Position numbers and translations under genes: made by a program. Of a stretch of DNA of 64,000 nucleotides, positions 33,752 to 42,930 are shown piece after piece. A model generated the notes under the pieces. It worked only from the letters and a program-made list of their open reading frames with translations, searched no databases and had not been told where the DNA came from. Every line of letters begins with the position of its first letter. Within the stretch, counting starts at the first letter, position 1. This DNA is from Arthrobacter sp. PGP41 (GTDB lineage Bacteria; Actinomycetota; Actinomycetes; Actinomycetales; Micrococcaceae): the NCBI RefSeq assembly GCF_002953935.1, contig NZ_CP026514.1, positions 1,240,001-1,304,000 on the forward strand, read 5' to 3'.

Positions 33752-36700
33752 TATCTGCCCAGAACCCTCGCAGCCCTAGCGGACCAGGCCCGGCCCGTGG
33801 ACTACGCCATTGGCGTCGACACCGGCTCCCGGGATGATTCCAAGGCCCTTCTCCAGCAGGCCCTGGGCCCGGCCCACGTCGTCAGCCAGCAGCGGGGTAA
33901 AGGCGGCATGGGGGCGGCGGTGCTGGCCGGCCTGGCGGAACTGGCACCATGGCGCGGAAGCTCTGCAGGCGGCAGGACTGAGTGGATCTGGCTGCTGCAT
34001 GATGATGCGGCACCCGCGCCGCAAGCCCTCGCCGAGCTGCTCAGCGCCGTCGAACGCGCGCCTTCCGTCACCGTGGCCGGCTGCAAGCAGCTGGACTGGG
34101 ACGGCGGACGGAAGTTGATCGACGTCGGCCTGTCCACCAGCCGGTGGGCCGAACGACTCACCCTGATCGACGCCGATGAACTGGACCAGGGGCAGTACGA
34201 CGGGCGCAGCGACACGTTTGCGGTCAATTCCGCCGGCATGCTGGTTCGCCGCGACATCTGGGAGCAGCTGGGCGGTTTCGATCCCGCCCTGCCCGGCAGC
34301 GGCGACGACGTCGACTTCTGCTGGCGCAACCGGCTGGCAGGGCACCGGGTTGTGGTGGTGCCCTCGGCCGGGATGTTCCACGTAGCGCACCGGCCGCACG
34401 CGCTGGGCAACGCCGCAGCCGCCCGGAAAGCCCAGGTCCATCTGCGCCTGAAACACTCGCCGCTGTGGATGGTACCCATCCATGGAGCCGGGGCCCTCCT
34501 GGGCAGCCTGTTCAAGCTGGTACTCAGTATCCTGGTAAAAGATCCCGGCCACGGCTTGTCCCAGCTGGTTGCCACCTGCGCCGCCCTCGGCCGGCCGCGC
34601 GCCGTGGCCCAGGCCCGCCGCAGCGCCCGCCGAACCCGCCGGATCCGCAGGTCTGTGATCCGCAAGCTTCAGACGCCCAGGCGCGAGGTCTGGAGCCACC
34701 GCCGGTCGTTAATGGAAGCGCTCGGCTCGGACAATTCACCTGCCGATGACCTGGAGCATGATCCACTGGCAAACCAACCCACGGGGGACGCGTCTGACGA
34801 CTTCGCGGCACTTGCCACCTCAAAGCGCGGCTGGGTGGGCAACGGCGCCCTGGCCACCGTCATCATCGCATCCGTCGCGTCGATGCTGGCCCTTACGGGA
34901 CTTTTCCGTGCCGACGCCGTTACAGGTGGCGCCCTCATTCCCGTTTCCGGCGACCTCGGCGATCTGTGGAACCACGCCTCAAGCTGGTGGATCACGCTGG
35001 GTGCAGGATTGCCCGGGCGGGGAGACCCCTTTGGATACGTCCTGTGGATCCTTGGCGTATTTGGCGGAGGCGACGCCAACGCCGCCATCGCCTGGCTGCT
35101 GCTGCTGGCAACTCCGCTGTCCGGGCTGACCGCGTGGTTCGCTGTGGGAGGACTGACTGTCCGCCGCCGGCTGCGGCTGGCCGCGGCTGTCTTCTGGGCT
35201 GCCGCCCCTGCCCTCCAGGTGGCGCTTAATCAGGGCCGGGCCGGCGCCCTGGTTGCGCACATCATGCTTCCCTTGCTGGTCCTTGCGCTGCTGCGGGCCA
35301 CCGGCTCTGCAGTAGGGCACGGCCGCTTCACGCTGCCTGCCCTTTCCAGCGACCGCCTTGGCGACAGGCCGCCGGCCAGGCCAGGCATCAACGGCACGCC
35401 GTCCTGGACCGCCGCCGCGGCCGCGGGGCTTGCACTGGCGGTTGTTGTCGCGTCTGCACCGTCGCTCCTGGTTCCGGCCGCGGTGGTCATCGTGCTCTGC
35501 GGCCTCCTGCTCGGCCGCCGCGGCCGCACGGTCTGGTGGGCCCTGCTGCCCACTGCGGCCCTTTTCATTCCCTTCGGCATCTCCGTGCTCGACAGGCCGA
35601 GGGCGTTGCTGGCGGATCCCGGTCTGCCGCTGGCTTTTGATGCTGCACCTTTGTGGCAGCAGCTCTTGGGACAGCCGTTGCAGTTTGATCCGGAGGGCGG
35701 CCTGGAGGGGCTTCCCTACTTCACGGGCGGCGCAATTCCGTGGGCCTTGCTGCTGGCACTCCTTGTGGCGGTCCCGGTGCTCGCCCTGGCCGTTGCCGGG
35801 CTGCTGATCCCCGGACGCCGGGCCAGGACAGTGAGGTGTTTCTGGGTGGCCGCCATCATTGCCCTGACCGGCGGCTGGCTGGCCGGCCACGTGGCCACCG
35901 GACTAAACGCGGAAACGCTGGTGACCCCCTTTACTGGCCCGCCAGTCTCGGCCGCGGCCTTCGCACTCCTGGCGGCAGGCATTCTGGGTGCGGAACAACT
36001 CCTGGCCATGAGCGACAAAGCTGTGGCCAGCAGCACCACCAGGCACAGGACTGCCCTGCGGTCAGTCGCTGCCATCAGCATGGCCGTCCTGCTGATCGGC
36101 CCCCTCGCGGGGATGGCGGCGTGGTCCGCCCAGAACCTGCTTCGCCCTGCGACTGCCGCCGGGACGGTCCCGGCGGGCGCCGGTGCCACGGAATCGGGCG
36201 TTGCCGGCGACGCCGGCGCGCTCGGAGTCCCCCGCCTGGTGGAGCCCGCCAACCCGCGGACCCTCCCGGCGACCGCGATCGACCGCGGTACCGGCCCCGA
36301 GCAGACCCGCACCCTGCTGATCAGTACACGGGACAACGGCATTTTCGATGCAACCCTGATGCGGGGCTCCGGCACCACGTTGGACAGTTTTTCCGCCATA
36401 GCGTCCGCACGCAACATCATCGGTGCGCCGGGGGTGGAGTCGGTACGCGACGACGATGACGTCGCCGCCGCCGTCCGCCGCGTAGTGGCCATCCTTGTTG
36501 CCGGCCAGGGCGTGGACCCGCGGATCGACCTCGAACAGTTGGGCGTCGGGTTCATTGTGCTGCGCTCAGCGGACACTGCGGCGCAACTGACAGCAAGCAG
36601 GATGGATGCCGTACCCGGACTTGTGGCCGTCGGCCAGACAGACGTGGGATGGCTCTGGCGGATCACCCCGCTGAACCAGCCGGTACTGCAGGCTGCCGAT

Positions 36701-37093
36701 GTTGCCCACCGGGTACGGATCGTGGACGCAAACGGTGCTGCCATAGGGCTGGTTCCCTCCGCCTACACCGACGTCGACGCCCCCGTGGATGCGGGCCCGG
36801 AAGGGCGCCTTGTGGTCCTGGCAGAACGTGCGGATCCCGGCTGGAGCGCCTGGATCGATGGCCGCAGGCTCACGGCAACTACCTCGGGCTGGGCCCAGGC
36901 CTTCACGCTCCCCGCCTCCGGAGGACAGCTGACCATCCGCTATGAGAACCCTTGGGCACTGTGGACGGCCATAGCGCAGGTCACGGTAATTGGCCTGACG
37001 GTCCTGCTCGCCATCCCGATGCCCGCCCGAAGGACACGGACCGGCCTTTCACGGGACGAGGGCTCCCTGCGTAAGGAACACCAGAATGCATGA
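33728..37093 (+). CDS. Large membrane glycosyltransferase (GT2 domain plus multi-helix region)
   Basis: A 1121-residue protein. The N-terminal GT2 domain (residues 1 to about 300) shows the nucleotide-sugar motif VDTGSRDDS (30-38), WIWLLHDDAAP and a GGFDPALPGSGDDVDFCWRN acceptor-site block. A linker follows, then about twelve to fourteen hydrophobic segments (about 375-830) and a C-terminal exported domain (about 850-1095). It probably builds a polyprenyl-linked surface glycan. The GTG at 33728 cuts into the first beta strand (in-frame codons upstream read VHVTAVV). The only other in-frame candidate is ATT at 33698, overlapping the whiB stop. The 3' end overlaps the next gene by 8 bp. Confidence 0.85.
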   Translation: MVAHNGSDYLPRTLAALADQARPVDYAIGVDTGSRDDSKALLQQALGPAHVVSQQRGKGGMGAAVLAGLAELAPWRGSSAGGRTEWIWLLHDDAAPAPQALAELLSAVERAPSVTVAGCKQLDWDGGRKLIDVGLSTSRWAERLTLIDADELDQGQYDGRSDTFAVNSAGMLVRRDIWEQLGGFDPALPGSGDDVDFCWRNRLAGHRVVVVPSAGMFHVAHRPHALGNAAAARKAQVHLRLKHSPLWMVPIHGAGALLGSLFKLVLSILVKDPGHGLSQLVATCAALGRPRAVAQARRSARRTRRIRRSVIRKLQTPRREVWSHRRSLMEALGSDNSPADDLEHDPLANQPTGDASDDFAALATSKRGWVGNGALATVIIASVASMLALTGLFRADAVTGGALIPVSGDLGDLWNHASSWWITLGAGLPGRGDPFGYVLWILGVFGGGDANAAIAWLLLLATPLSGLTAWFAVGGLTVRRRLRLAAAVFWAAAPALQVALNQGRAGALVAHIMLPLLVLALLRATGSAVGHGRFTLPALSSDRLGDRPPARPGINGTPSWTAAAAAGLALAVVVASAPSLLVPAAVVIVLCGLLLGRRGRTVWWALLPTAALFIPFGISVLDRPRALLADPGLPLAFDAAPLWQQLLGQPLQFDPEGGLEGLPYFTGGAIPWALLLALLVAVPVLALAVAGLLIPGRRARTVRCFWVAAIIALTGGWLAGHVATGLNAETLVTPFTGPPVSAAAFALLAAGILGAEQLLAMSDKAVASSTTRHRTALRSVAAISMAVLLIGPLAGMAAWSAQNLLRPATAAGTVPAGAGATESGVAGDAGALGVPRLVEPANPRTLPATAIDRGTGPEQTRTLLISTRDNGIFDATLMRGSGTTLDSFSAIASARNIIGAPGVESVRDDDDVAAAVRRVVAILVAGQGVDPRIDLEQLGVGFIVLRSADTAAQLTASRMDAVPGLVAVGQTDVGWLWRITPLNQPVLQAADVAHRVRIVDANGAAIGLVPSAYTDVDAPVDAGPEGRLVVLAERADPGWSAWIDGRRLTATTSGWAQAFTLPASGGQLTIRYENPWALWTAIAQVTVIGLTVLLAIPMPARRTRTGLSRDEGSLRKEHQNA

Positions 37094-38774
37094 GCACACC
37101 GCGGCCGCCGAAGAGCCGGAAGCCAAGGCCCCCGGCGGGACGCACAGCGTAACGGGCGCCCAAGATACCCCGGACACTGATCAGCGTTCTTCCCAGCCGG
37201 TTTCAGTACAGGGGCGCAAAGCGAGGCTGATGGGGTTCGCCTCGGCGGCGGTGATCCTCGCCGGAGCGGGGGCCGTGGTGGTGGGCGGATCCCTCCTGCC
37301 ACAGGCGGATTCCAGCCGTGCGGTGGCGGCCCCGGCAGTAGCTGTCCCCGCCGGGACGAGCCTGGGCGTGTGCCCGGGACCGGCCCGGCTACTGGAAGGC
37401 ACCGAAACAGGAACGGATCCCCAGTTCAGTCCGGTGTCAGCTACGGCGGCCAGTTCTGTCACAGGGGCGGTGCTCGGCTCGGCGGGCGTGCTGCCGGCTA
37501 GCCGGCTGTCGCAGCTGGACGGGACAACCGCCGTCGAGATCTCCAAGGAACCCGGCCAGGCTGCCTCTGCCGGTTCGCCCCAGGAACTCCTGGCCGGAGT
37601 GGTGGACGCCCGTCCTGTAGAACAGGCCAGCGTACTGACCGCCGACGCCTTGGCGAACCAGAAGGCATCGGCCGCAGCGGTGATGAAGTTCACTGCCTCT
37701 GACGGAGACCTCCAAGGCACCGCAACATCCAACTGCCAGCCGCCGTCCAACGACCAGTGGCTTGCAGGAGCCAGCACAACCGTGGGCCGGGCCTCCGTGC
37801 TGGTGCTGACAAATGCTTCCACCACGCCGGCCACCGTCAGCCTGGAACTTTTTGGCGCCCAAGGGCAGATCCAGGCGCCTGGCAGCCGCGGCCTGCTTGT
37901 CGCTCCGGGCACCTCCCGATCCGTGGTCCTCGCAGGCTTGGCGCCGGGGGAGCGGCAACTCAGCGTCCACGTCCGCAGCGCCGGCGGCCCCGTCGCGGCG
38001 GTGATCCAGCAGGGCGTCCTGCGCGGCCTCACCCCCGGGGGAGTGGACTTCATTGCGCCGGGAGCAGCTCCCGCAGCGCGCCAGGTCATGACGGGCGTGG
38101 ACATCCAGGACCCTGCCGGACTGGCCCAGCTGACCGGGAAGTCCGGATATGAGGATGCCGGCCCGGCCCTTCAGCTGACGGTTCCGGGGCCGTCGGACGC
38201 AGTGGTGGAGGTCAAGCTCTACGGCCGGGACGGCCAAGAGGCCCTGCCCTCCGGCGGCGTCGTTACGGCAAAGGCAGGCGCCGTCACTGAAGTTTCGCTC
38301 GCGGGTGTCCCCGCCGGGCAGTACACGGTGGCAGCGTCCTCGGATGTCTCGTTTGTCGCGGCCACGCGGATCACCCGCGGGCTCCAGGAAGGCGAGGCGT
38401 CGGACGTCGCCTGGGCAGCGTCCGGGGTGAGGCTGGGCAGCCAGCACGTGGTTCCGGTTCCCCAGGGCGGCAGCCGCAGCCTGATTTTCGGCGCCTTGGA
38501 CGCCAGGGCCACCATCACCTATTCGGCGATCACATCGGACGGCAAAGTCCGGCCGCCGTCCACCGCCGACATTGCCGGCGGAACCACGTCTTCCATAGCG
38601 GTGCCGGACAAGGTTGAGGACGTGGGCGTCGTGGGCTACGTAGTTTCCGCGTCCGGCGATGCCGCTTACGGCGCTGTGCTGGTCCAGCAGGACGGCAGGA
38701 ACGACGTCTCGACGCTGGCGTTCCTGGCAGCAGCCGCCGGCCAGGAAACAGTGCCCGTGACGCTCAGCCACTAG
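37086..38774 (+). CDS. DUF5719 exported protein
   Basis: 562 residues: a cytoplasmic tail, one N-terminal membrane helix (about 50-70, LMGFASAAVILAGAGAVVVG), then an exported all-beta region rich in Ala, Gly, Ser and Val, with repeated blocks of the kind VEVKLYGRDGQEALPSGG. DUF5719 is an actinobacterial family found next to large GT2 proteins; its function is unknown. The 8-bp overlap with the glycosyltransferase implies translational coupling and a shared complex at the membrane surface. Its stop faces the stop of the metallopeptidase-like gene. Confidence 0.82.
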   Translation: MHEHTAAAEEPEAKAPGGTHSVTGAQDTPDTDQRSSQPVSVQGRKARLMGFASAAVILAGAGAVVVGGSLLPQADSSRAVAAPAVAVPAGTSLGVCPGPARLLEGTETGTDPQFSPVSATAASSVTGAVLGSAGVLPASRLSQLDGTTAVEISKEPGQAASAGSPQELLAGVVDARPVEQASVLTADALANQKASAAAVMKFTASDGDLQGTATSNCQPPSNDQWLAGASTTVGRASVLVLTNASTTPATVSLELFGAQGQIQAPGSRGLLVAPGTSRSVVLAGLAPGERQLSVHVRSAGGPVAAVIQQGVLRGLTPGGVDFIAPGAAPAARQVMTGVDIQDPAGLAQLTGKSGYEDAGPALQLTVPGPSDAVVEVKLYGRDGQEALPSGGVVTAKAGAVTEVSLAGVPAGQYTVAASSDVSFVAATRITRGLQEGEASDVAWAASGVRLGSQHVVPVPQGGSRSLIFGALDARATITYSAITSDGKVRPPSTADIAGGTTSSIAVPDKVEDVGVVGYVVSASGDAAYGAVLVQQDGRNDVSTLAFLAAAAGQETVPVTLSH

Positions 38775-38801
38775 GCTGGCCGGACAGCTGCAGCGGCAGG
38801 C

Positions 38802-39314
38802 TCAGTACCGGCGGCGGTACACCGGGTCCAGCGTCTCCGGAGCCACTCCGAGCATTTCGGCGGTGTGCTCCACAACGACGTCGTGGATCAGGTCCTGGAG
38901 CTCTTCCGGGCCGGGGCTCGCCTGTTCCACCACGCGCCGGTACACGGTAATCATGGGTCCTTCCCCGTCCGCAGCGGGAGCATAGGAGCCCAAGGGAGCG
39001 GGGGAAGTGCCGGCCGCCAACTGCTCCAGGTCCGGCGGGATCTCGTCCACGCCGAACCGGACCCCGTCCAGGGTCTTGCCCCAGATGTCGTGAAGCCGCT
39101 GGGCGGAATCCATCACCATGTCATCAAAGCGGTCCGAGCGGGTCCGGTAGCCGGGATGGGTTGGGAGCATCACTTCCCCGCGCAGCCCGCGTCCGTGCCG
39201 GTTGCGGCGGCGCATAGCGAAGCTCTTGCCCGGTGAGCCGGTCCCTGGATCCCTGCGGGCATCCGGATCAGCCAACCGGACCGTGAAACCTGATTTCTGG
39301 TTCGATGACTGCAT
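38802..39314 (-). CDS. Metallopeptidase-family (zincin-like) protein with altered active site
   Basis: 170 residues. The C-terminal half matches the short bacterial zincin family found beside whiB2 in actinobacteria. In place of the usual HExxHH helix it reads LIHDVVVEHTAEMLGVAPET, so the histidine and glutamate positions appear exchanged and classical zinc hydrolysis is doubtful. The basic N-terminus (RRRNRHGRGLRG) is unlike an enzyme domain. ATG 39314, with TACAGT (39321-39326, minus strand) 6 nt upstream, indicates a leaderless mRNA. Divergent from the DUF3499 gene. Confidence 0.78.
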   Translation of the reverse strand: MQSSNQKSGFTVRLADPDARRDPGTGSPGKSFAMRRRNRHGRGLRGEVMLPTHPGYRTRSDRFDDMVMDSAQRLHDIWGKTLDGVRFGVDEIPPDLEQLAAGTSPAPLGSYAPAADGEGPMITVYRRVVEQASPGPEELQDLIHDVVVEHTAEMLGVAPETLDPVYRRRY

Positions 39315-39432
39315 ACATTGACTGTAAACCCGGGGGAACTTTTATGCGATACATTCTGCCCGGGGCACGGACGCGGCGGCCCGGGGCGGCAATGCGCTGT
39401 TTTCGCGGCGATACGGAGTAGTCTGGGATGTC

Positions 39433-39822
39433 GTGGGAGCTATCCGTCAGTGTTCAAGATCTGCCTGCCGCCAGTCGGCGGTGGCCACCCTGACGTACGT
39501 CTATGCGGACTCCACAGCAGTCCTCGGTCCCCTGGCCACATACGCCGAGCCGCATTGTTACGATTTGTGCGAGCAGCATGCCGGCTCCCTGACGGTCCCG
39601 CGGGGCTGGGAGGTCCTGCGACTCGCCATGCCGTCGACTCCCCAGCAGCCCGGCCCTGACGACCTGCTCGCCCTTGCCAATGCCGTCCGGGATGCTGCGG
39701 CCCTGCCCAGCCAGGCGAAGCAGCCGCCGCTGCAGCGCGGCCCCCATTCAGCCCTTGAGGCGCCGGCCGGGGCCGAGGGCACCCGCAGGGGACACTTGCG
39801 CGTCCTGCGTGAACCCTCCTGA
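39433..39822 (+). CDS. DUF3499 zinc-ribbon-like protein
   Basis: 129 residues with two cysteine pairs at the N-terminus: QCSRSACRQSA, then HCYDLCEQHAGSL. A zinc-ribbon is likely. The DUF3499 core includes ATLTYVYADSTAVLGPLAT and PRGWEVLRL; the C-terminal third is low complexity. The function is unknown. Conserved near whiB2 and phosphomannomutase genes in actinobacteria. GTG start 8 nt after TAGTCT (39419-39424). Confidence 0.82.
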   Translation: MGAIRQCSRSACRQSAVATLTYVYADSTAVLGPLATYAEPHCYDLCEQHAGSLTVPRGWEVLRLAMPSTPQQPGPDDLLALANAVRDAAALPSQAKQPPLQRGPHSALEAPAGAEGTRRGHLRVLREPS

Positions 39823-39900
39823 CATCCATGTGGCGGTAGGCTGGAAGCTGCACATCAGTCCGCTACCGGCGCGAGCGCGCCCGCCAGGGAGCACCAATAA

Positions 39901-40128
39901 ATGCCCAAGATCAGTCCCGAACTGCTGTCCGTCCTGCGTTGTCCCGTGACCGGTTCTCCCCTGGTGCAGGAAGGCGAGGAACTGGTTGCCGCCGTCGCTG
40001 CGGAATCCGGGGTCAAGCCGCGTTACGCCATCGAGGACGGCATACCGCTGCTCCTGCCCCCCGAGCTGCTGGCAGCAGCCTCCGCGGCAGGATCAGACCA
40101 ACATGACTCTGCCTCCGGAACGAATTAA
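39901..40128 (+). CDS. Trm112/UPF0434 family protein
   Basis: A 75-residue small zinc-ribbon-like protein of the Trm112 family (ELLSVLRCPVTGSPLVQEGE, YAIEDGIPLLLP). Trm112 proteins activate methyltransferases in eukaryotes and archaea; the bacterial role is not clear. Only one cysteine of the usual four remains, as in many actinobacterial members, so metal binding is unlikely. ATG with AGGGAG 10 nt upstream; TAGGCT at 39836-39841 may be the promoter. It precedes ahcY by 9 bp. Confidence 0.85.
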   Translation: MPKISPELLSVLRCPVTGSPLVQEGEELVAAVAAESGVKPRYAIEDGIPLLLPPELLAAASAAGSDQHDSASGTN

Positions 40129-40137
40129 GGACCATCC

Positions 40138-41625
40138 ATGACTTTTGACTACAAGGTTGCCGACATCACCCTGGCAGAAGCCGGCCGCCACCAGATCCGC
40201 CTTGCCGAGCACGAAATGCCCGGGCTCATGTCGCTGCGCGAGGAGTTCGGGCCCACCCAGCCGCTCCAGGGCGCCAGGATCGCAGGATCACTGCACATGA
40301 CAGTGCAGACAGCCGTGTTGATTGAAACCCTCACCGCCCTGGGCGCGGAGGTCCGCTGGGCTTCCTGCAACATCTTCTCCACCCAGGACGAAGCCGCCGC
40401 CGCCGTGGTGGTTGGCAAGGGCACCGTGGAGGACCCGCAGGGTGTGCCGGTGTTCGCCTGGAAAGGCGAAACCCTCGAAGAGTACTGGTGGACAGCCGAG
40501 CAGATCCTCACCTGGCCGGGCGCGGAATCCGACCCCGAACTGGGACCCAACATGATCCTGGACGACGGCGGCGACGCCACCATGCTGGTGCACAAGGGCG
40601 TGGAGTTCGAGGCAGCGGGCAACGTGCCGTCCGCTGATCCCACTGATTCCGAAGAGTACGGAATCTTCCTTGAGGTCCTGCGCCGCTCCCTGGCCCGGGA
40701 CCCGAAGAAGTGGACGCGGACGGCAGCCACGATCAAGGGCGTCAGCGAGGAAACCACCACGGGCGTCCACCGCCTGTACCAGCTCGCCGAACAGGGCAAG
40801 CTGCTGTTCCCGGCCATCAACGTCAACGACTCCGTCACCAAGAGCAAGTTCGACAACAAGTACGGGATCCGCCACTCGCTCCCGGACGGCATCAACCGCG
40901 CAACGGATGTGCTCATGGGCGGCAAGGTCGCCGTCGTCTGCGGCTACGGCGACGTCGGCAAGGGCGCCGCGGAAGCGCTGCGAGGCCAGGGTTCACGGGT
41001 CATCGTTACCGAGATCGATCCCATCTGCGCGTTGCAGGCCGCGATGGACGGCTACCAGGTGGCCAAGCTGGAGTCTGTCCTCGCGCAGGGCGACATCTTC
41101 ATCACCACCACGGGCAACAAGGACGTCATCATGGCGGAGCACATGGCCGGCATGAAGAACAAGGCGATCGTGGGGAACATCGGCCACTTCGACAACGAGA
41201 TCGACATGGCAGGGCTTGCGAGGGTCCCCGGCATCAAGAAGGTCGAAATCAAGCCGCAGGTCCACGAATGGGTTTTCGAGGAGGATCCTGCCACTGGCGA
41301 GGCCAGCCGGTCCATCATTGTCCTTTCCGAGGGCCGCCTGCTGAACCTGGGCAACGCCACCGGCCACCCGTCCTTCGTCATGAGCAACTCGTTCGCCAAC
41401 CAGACCATTGCGCAGATCGAGCTGTGGACCAAGAAGGACCAGCCCGAAGGCGAACGCGAATACGAGAACCAGGTCTACGTGCTGCCCAAGGTCCTGGACG
41501 AAAAGGTGGCCCGCCTGCACCTGGATGCCCTGGGCGTTGAGCTGACAGAGCTAAGCAAGGACCAGGCCGAGTACTTGGACATTGACGTCGCCGGCCCTTA
41601 CAAGCCCGAGCATTATCGTTACTAA
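40138..41625 (+). CDS. ahcY: Adenosylhomocysteinase AhcY
   Basis: Hydrolyses S-adenosylhomocysteine to adenosine and homocysteine, clearing the inhibitory product of methyltransferases. The 495 residues have the NAD+ Rossmann motif [13 protein letters not shown], the substrate-domain blocks [14 protein letters not shown] and [14 protein letters not shown], and the C-terminal tail PYKPEHYRY with the NAD-binding Lys/Tyr. The actinobacterial insert (about residues 130-170) explains the length. ATG start with AAGGA 7 nt upstream. A terminator follows. Confidence 0.96.
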   Translation: MTFDYKVADITLAEAGRHQIRLAEHEMPGLMSLREEFGPTQPLQGARIAGSLHMTVQTAVLIETLTALGAEVRWASCNIFSTQDEAAAAVVVGKGTVEDPQGVPVFAWKGETLEEYWWTAEQILTWPGAESDPELGPNMILDDGGDATMLVHKGVEFEAAGNVPSADPTDSEEYGIFLEVLRRSLARDPKKWTRTAATIKGVSEETTTGVHRLYQLAEQGKLLFPAINVNDSVTKSKFDNKYGIRHSLPDGINRATDVLMGGKVAVVCGYGDVGKGAAEALRGQGSRVIVTEIDPICALQAAMDGYQVAKLESVLAQGDIFITTTGNKDVIMAEHMAGMKNKAIVGNIGHFDNEIDMAGLARVPGIKKVEIKPQVHEWVFEEDPATGEASRSIIVLSEGRLLNLGNATGHPSFVMSNSFANQTIAQIELWTKKDQPEGEREYENQVYVLPKVLDEKVARLHLDALGVELTELSKDQAEYLDIDVAGPYKPEHYRY

Positions 41626-41635
41626 GAAGTAAAGC

Positions 41636-41660
41636 GCCCGGGCGCCCACTGCGCCCGGGC
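41636..41660 (+). terminator. Terminator after ahcY
   Basis: GCCCGGGCGC, loop CCACT, GCGCCCGGGC; an outer AAGTAA/TTACTT pair extends the stem. Followed by TTTC. Confidence 0.85.
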
Positions 41661-41688
41661 CGTTACTTTCTGCCCCTAGGATCAACAT

Positions 41689-42927
41689 ATGGAGCCCGAA
41701 GTCCAGTCCCGCCGTCCGGGGACCCTCAAGAAAATCCTCCTCGTGGTGGCTGTCTGCGTCCTTGCCGCCATGGGCGGCGTTTTCGCGGCGGTTGCGCCGG
41801 GCATCGCCCGGGGCGCCATCGAATCCGAAGCGGGATCCGCAGTCCGGACTTCCCCTGGCATTGCCTCGCCGGTTATTGCTCCCGTCAAGTCCGACGCCGC
41901 GCCGGCCAACGGTGCTAAGCAGGTGAATCCGGCGGCCCCGGTGTCGCTGAAGGTAACCAACGGCACCATCGAGCGCGTCACCTTGACCAGCACCTCAGGT
42001 GAAATCATCGAGGGCCGCATTGACGCTGCGGGCACCGGCTGGTCCGCAGCCGGGCCGCTCAAGTTCAACACCGACTACAGCTATACGTATGTCGTCAAGG
42101 ACGAAGCGGGCCGCGAAACAAGCACCACGCAGTCCTTCAGCACCGTATCCAGCACGCACGAGGCGGACGCCGCCATCTACCCGCTTGATGGCATGAAAGT
42201 CGGCGTCGGACAGCCGTTGCAGGTCATCTTCAGCGAGCCGGTGGTCAACCGCGAAGCCGTGGAAAAGGCCATCACCATCACCAGCAGCGCCGGCCAGCCG
42301 GGCGCGTTCCACTGGTACAGCGACACCATGGTCCGGTACCGGCCGGAGAACTTCTGGGCCGCCAACTCCACCATCAGCATGGACATGAAACTCTTCGGTG
42401 TGGACCTGGGCAACGGCCAGATTGCCAACTTCAACAAGAAGGTGAACATCTCCATCGGCGACAAGAAGGTGGCCGTTGCCGACGCCGCTGCACACACCTT
42501 CACGCTGAGCGTCAACGACCAGGTGGTCAAGACCCTGCCGGTAAGCATGGGGGACAAGCGCTTCCCGTCGGCCCGTGGCTACGGCGTGCTGATGGAAAAG
42601 AAGCGGCATGACCACTTCCGGGCCTCAAGCATCGGCCTGAAACCCGACGATCCGGCCTACTACGGTGACGTCGACGTGGAATACACCATCCGCCTCACCC
42701 TCAGCGGCGCCTACATCCATCAGGCCCTTGAGTCGGCCTATCCGTTCATCGGCAACACGAACGTCTCGCATGGCTGCATCGGGTTTGCTCCCGACGGTGC
42801 TGCCTGGGTCTTCGACAACATGGGCACCGGGGATGTGGTGCAGATCGTCAACACCGAGGGCGACTACGCCGCCCACGACGACGGGTTCGGCGACTGGAAC
42901 ATTCCCTGGAGTGAGTACGACAACTAG
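41689..42927 (+). CDS. L,D-transpeptidase (YkuD, LdtMt2-like)
   Basis: Makes 3-3 peptidoglycan cross-links or anchors proteins outside the membrane. An N-terminal helix (15-37) acts as an uncleaved anchor, two Ig-like domains span about 75-270, and the YkuD domain is about 275-400. The nucleophile is in SHGCIG (360-365, Cys363), preceded by GAYIHQALES with the second His. The usual Asn after the hydrophobic residue is replaced by Gly365. The end FGDWNIPWSEYDN matches LdtMt2-type enzymes. ATG 41689 lies 6 nt after TAGGAT (41677-41682). Confidence 0.9.
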   Translation: MEPEVQSRRPGTLKKILLVVAVCVLAAMGGVFAAVAPGIARGAIESEAGSAVRTSPGIASPVIAPVKSDAAPANGAKQVNPAAPVSLKVTNGTIERVTLTSTSGEIIEGRIDAAGTGWSAAGPLKFNTDYSYTYVVKDEAGRETSTTQSFSTVSSTHEADAAIYPLDGMKVGVGQPLQVIFSEPVVNREAVEKAITITSSAGQPGAFHWYSDTMVRYRPENFWAANSTISMDMKLFGVDLGNGQIANFNKKVNISIGDKKVAVADAAAHTFTLSVNDQVVKTLPVSMGDKRFPSARGYGVLMEKKRHDHFRASSIGLKPDDPAYYGDVDVEYTIRLTLSGAYIHQALESAYPFIGNTNVSHGCIGFAPDGAAWVFDNMGTGDVVQIVNTEGDYAAHDDGFGDWNIPWSEYDN

Positions 42928-42930
42928 CGG

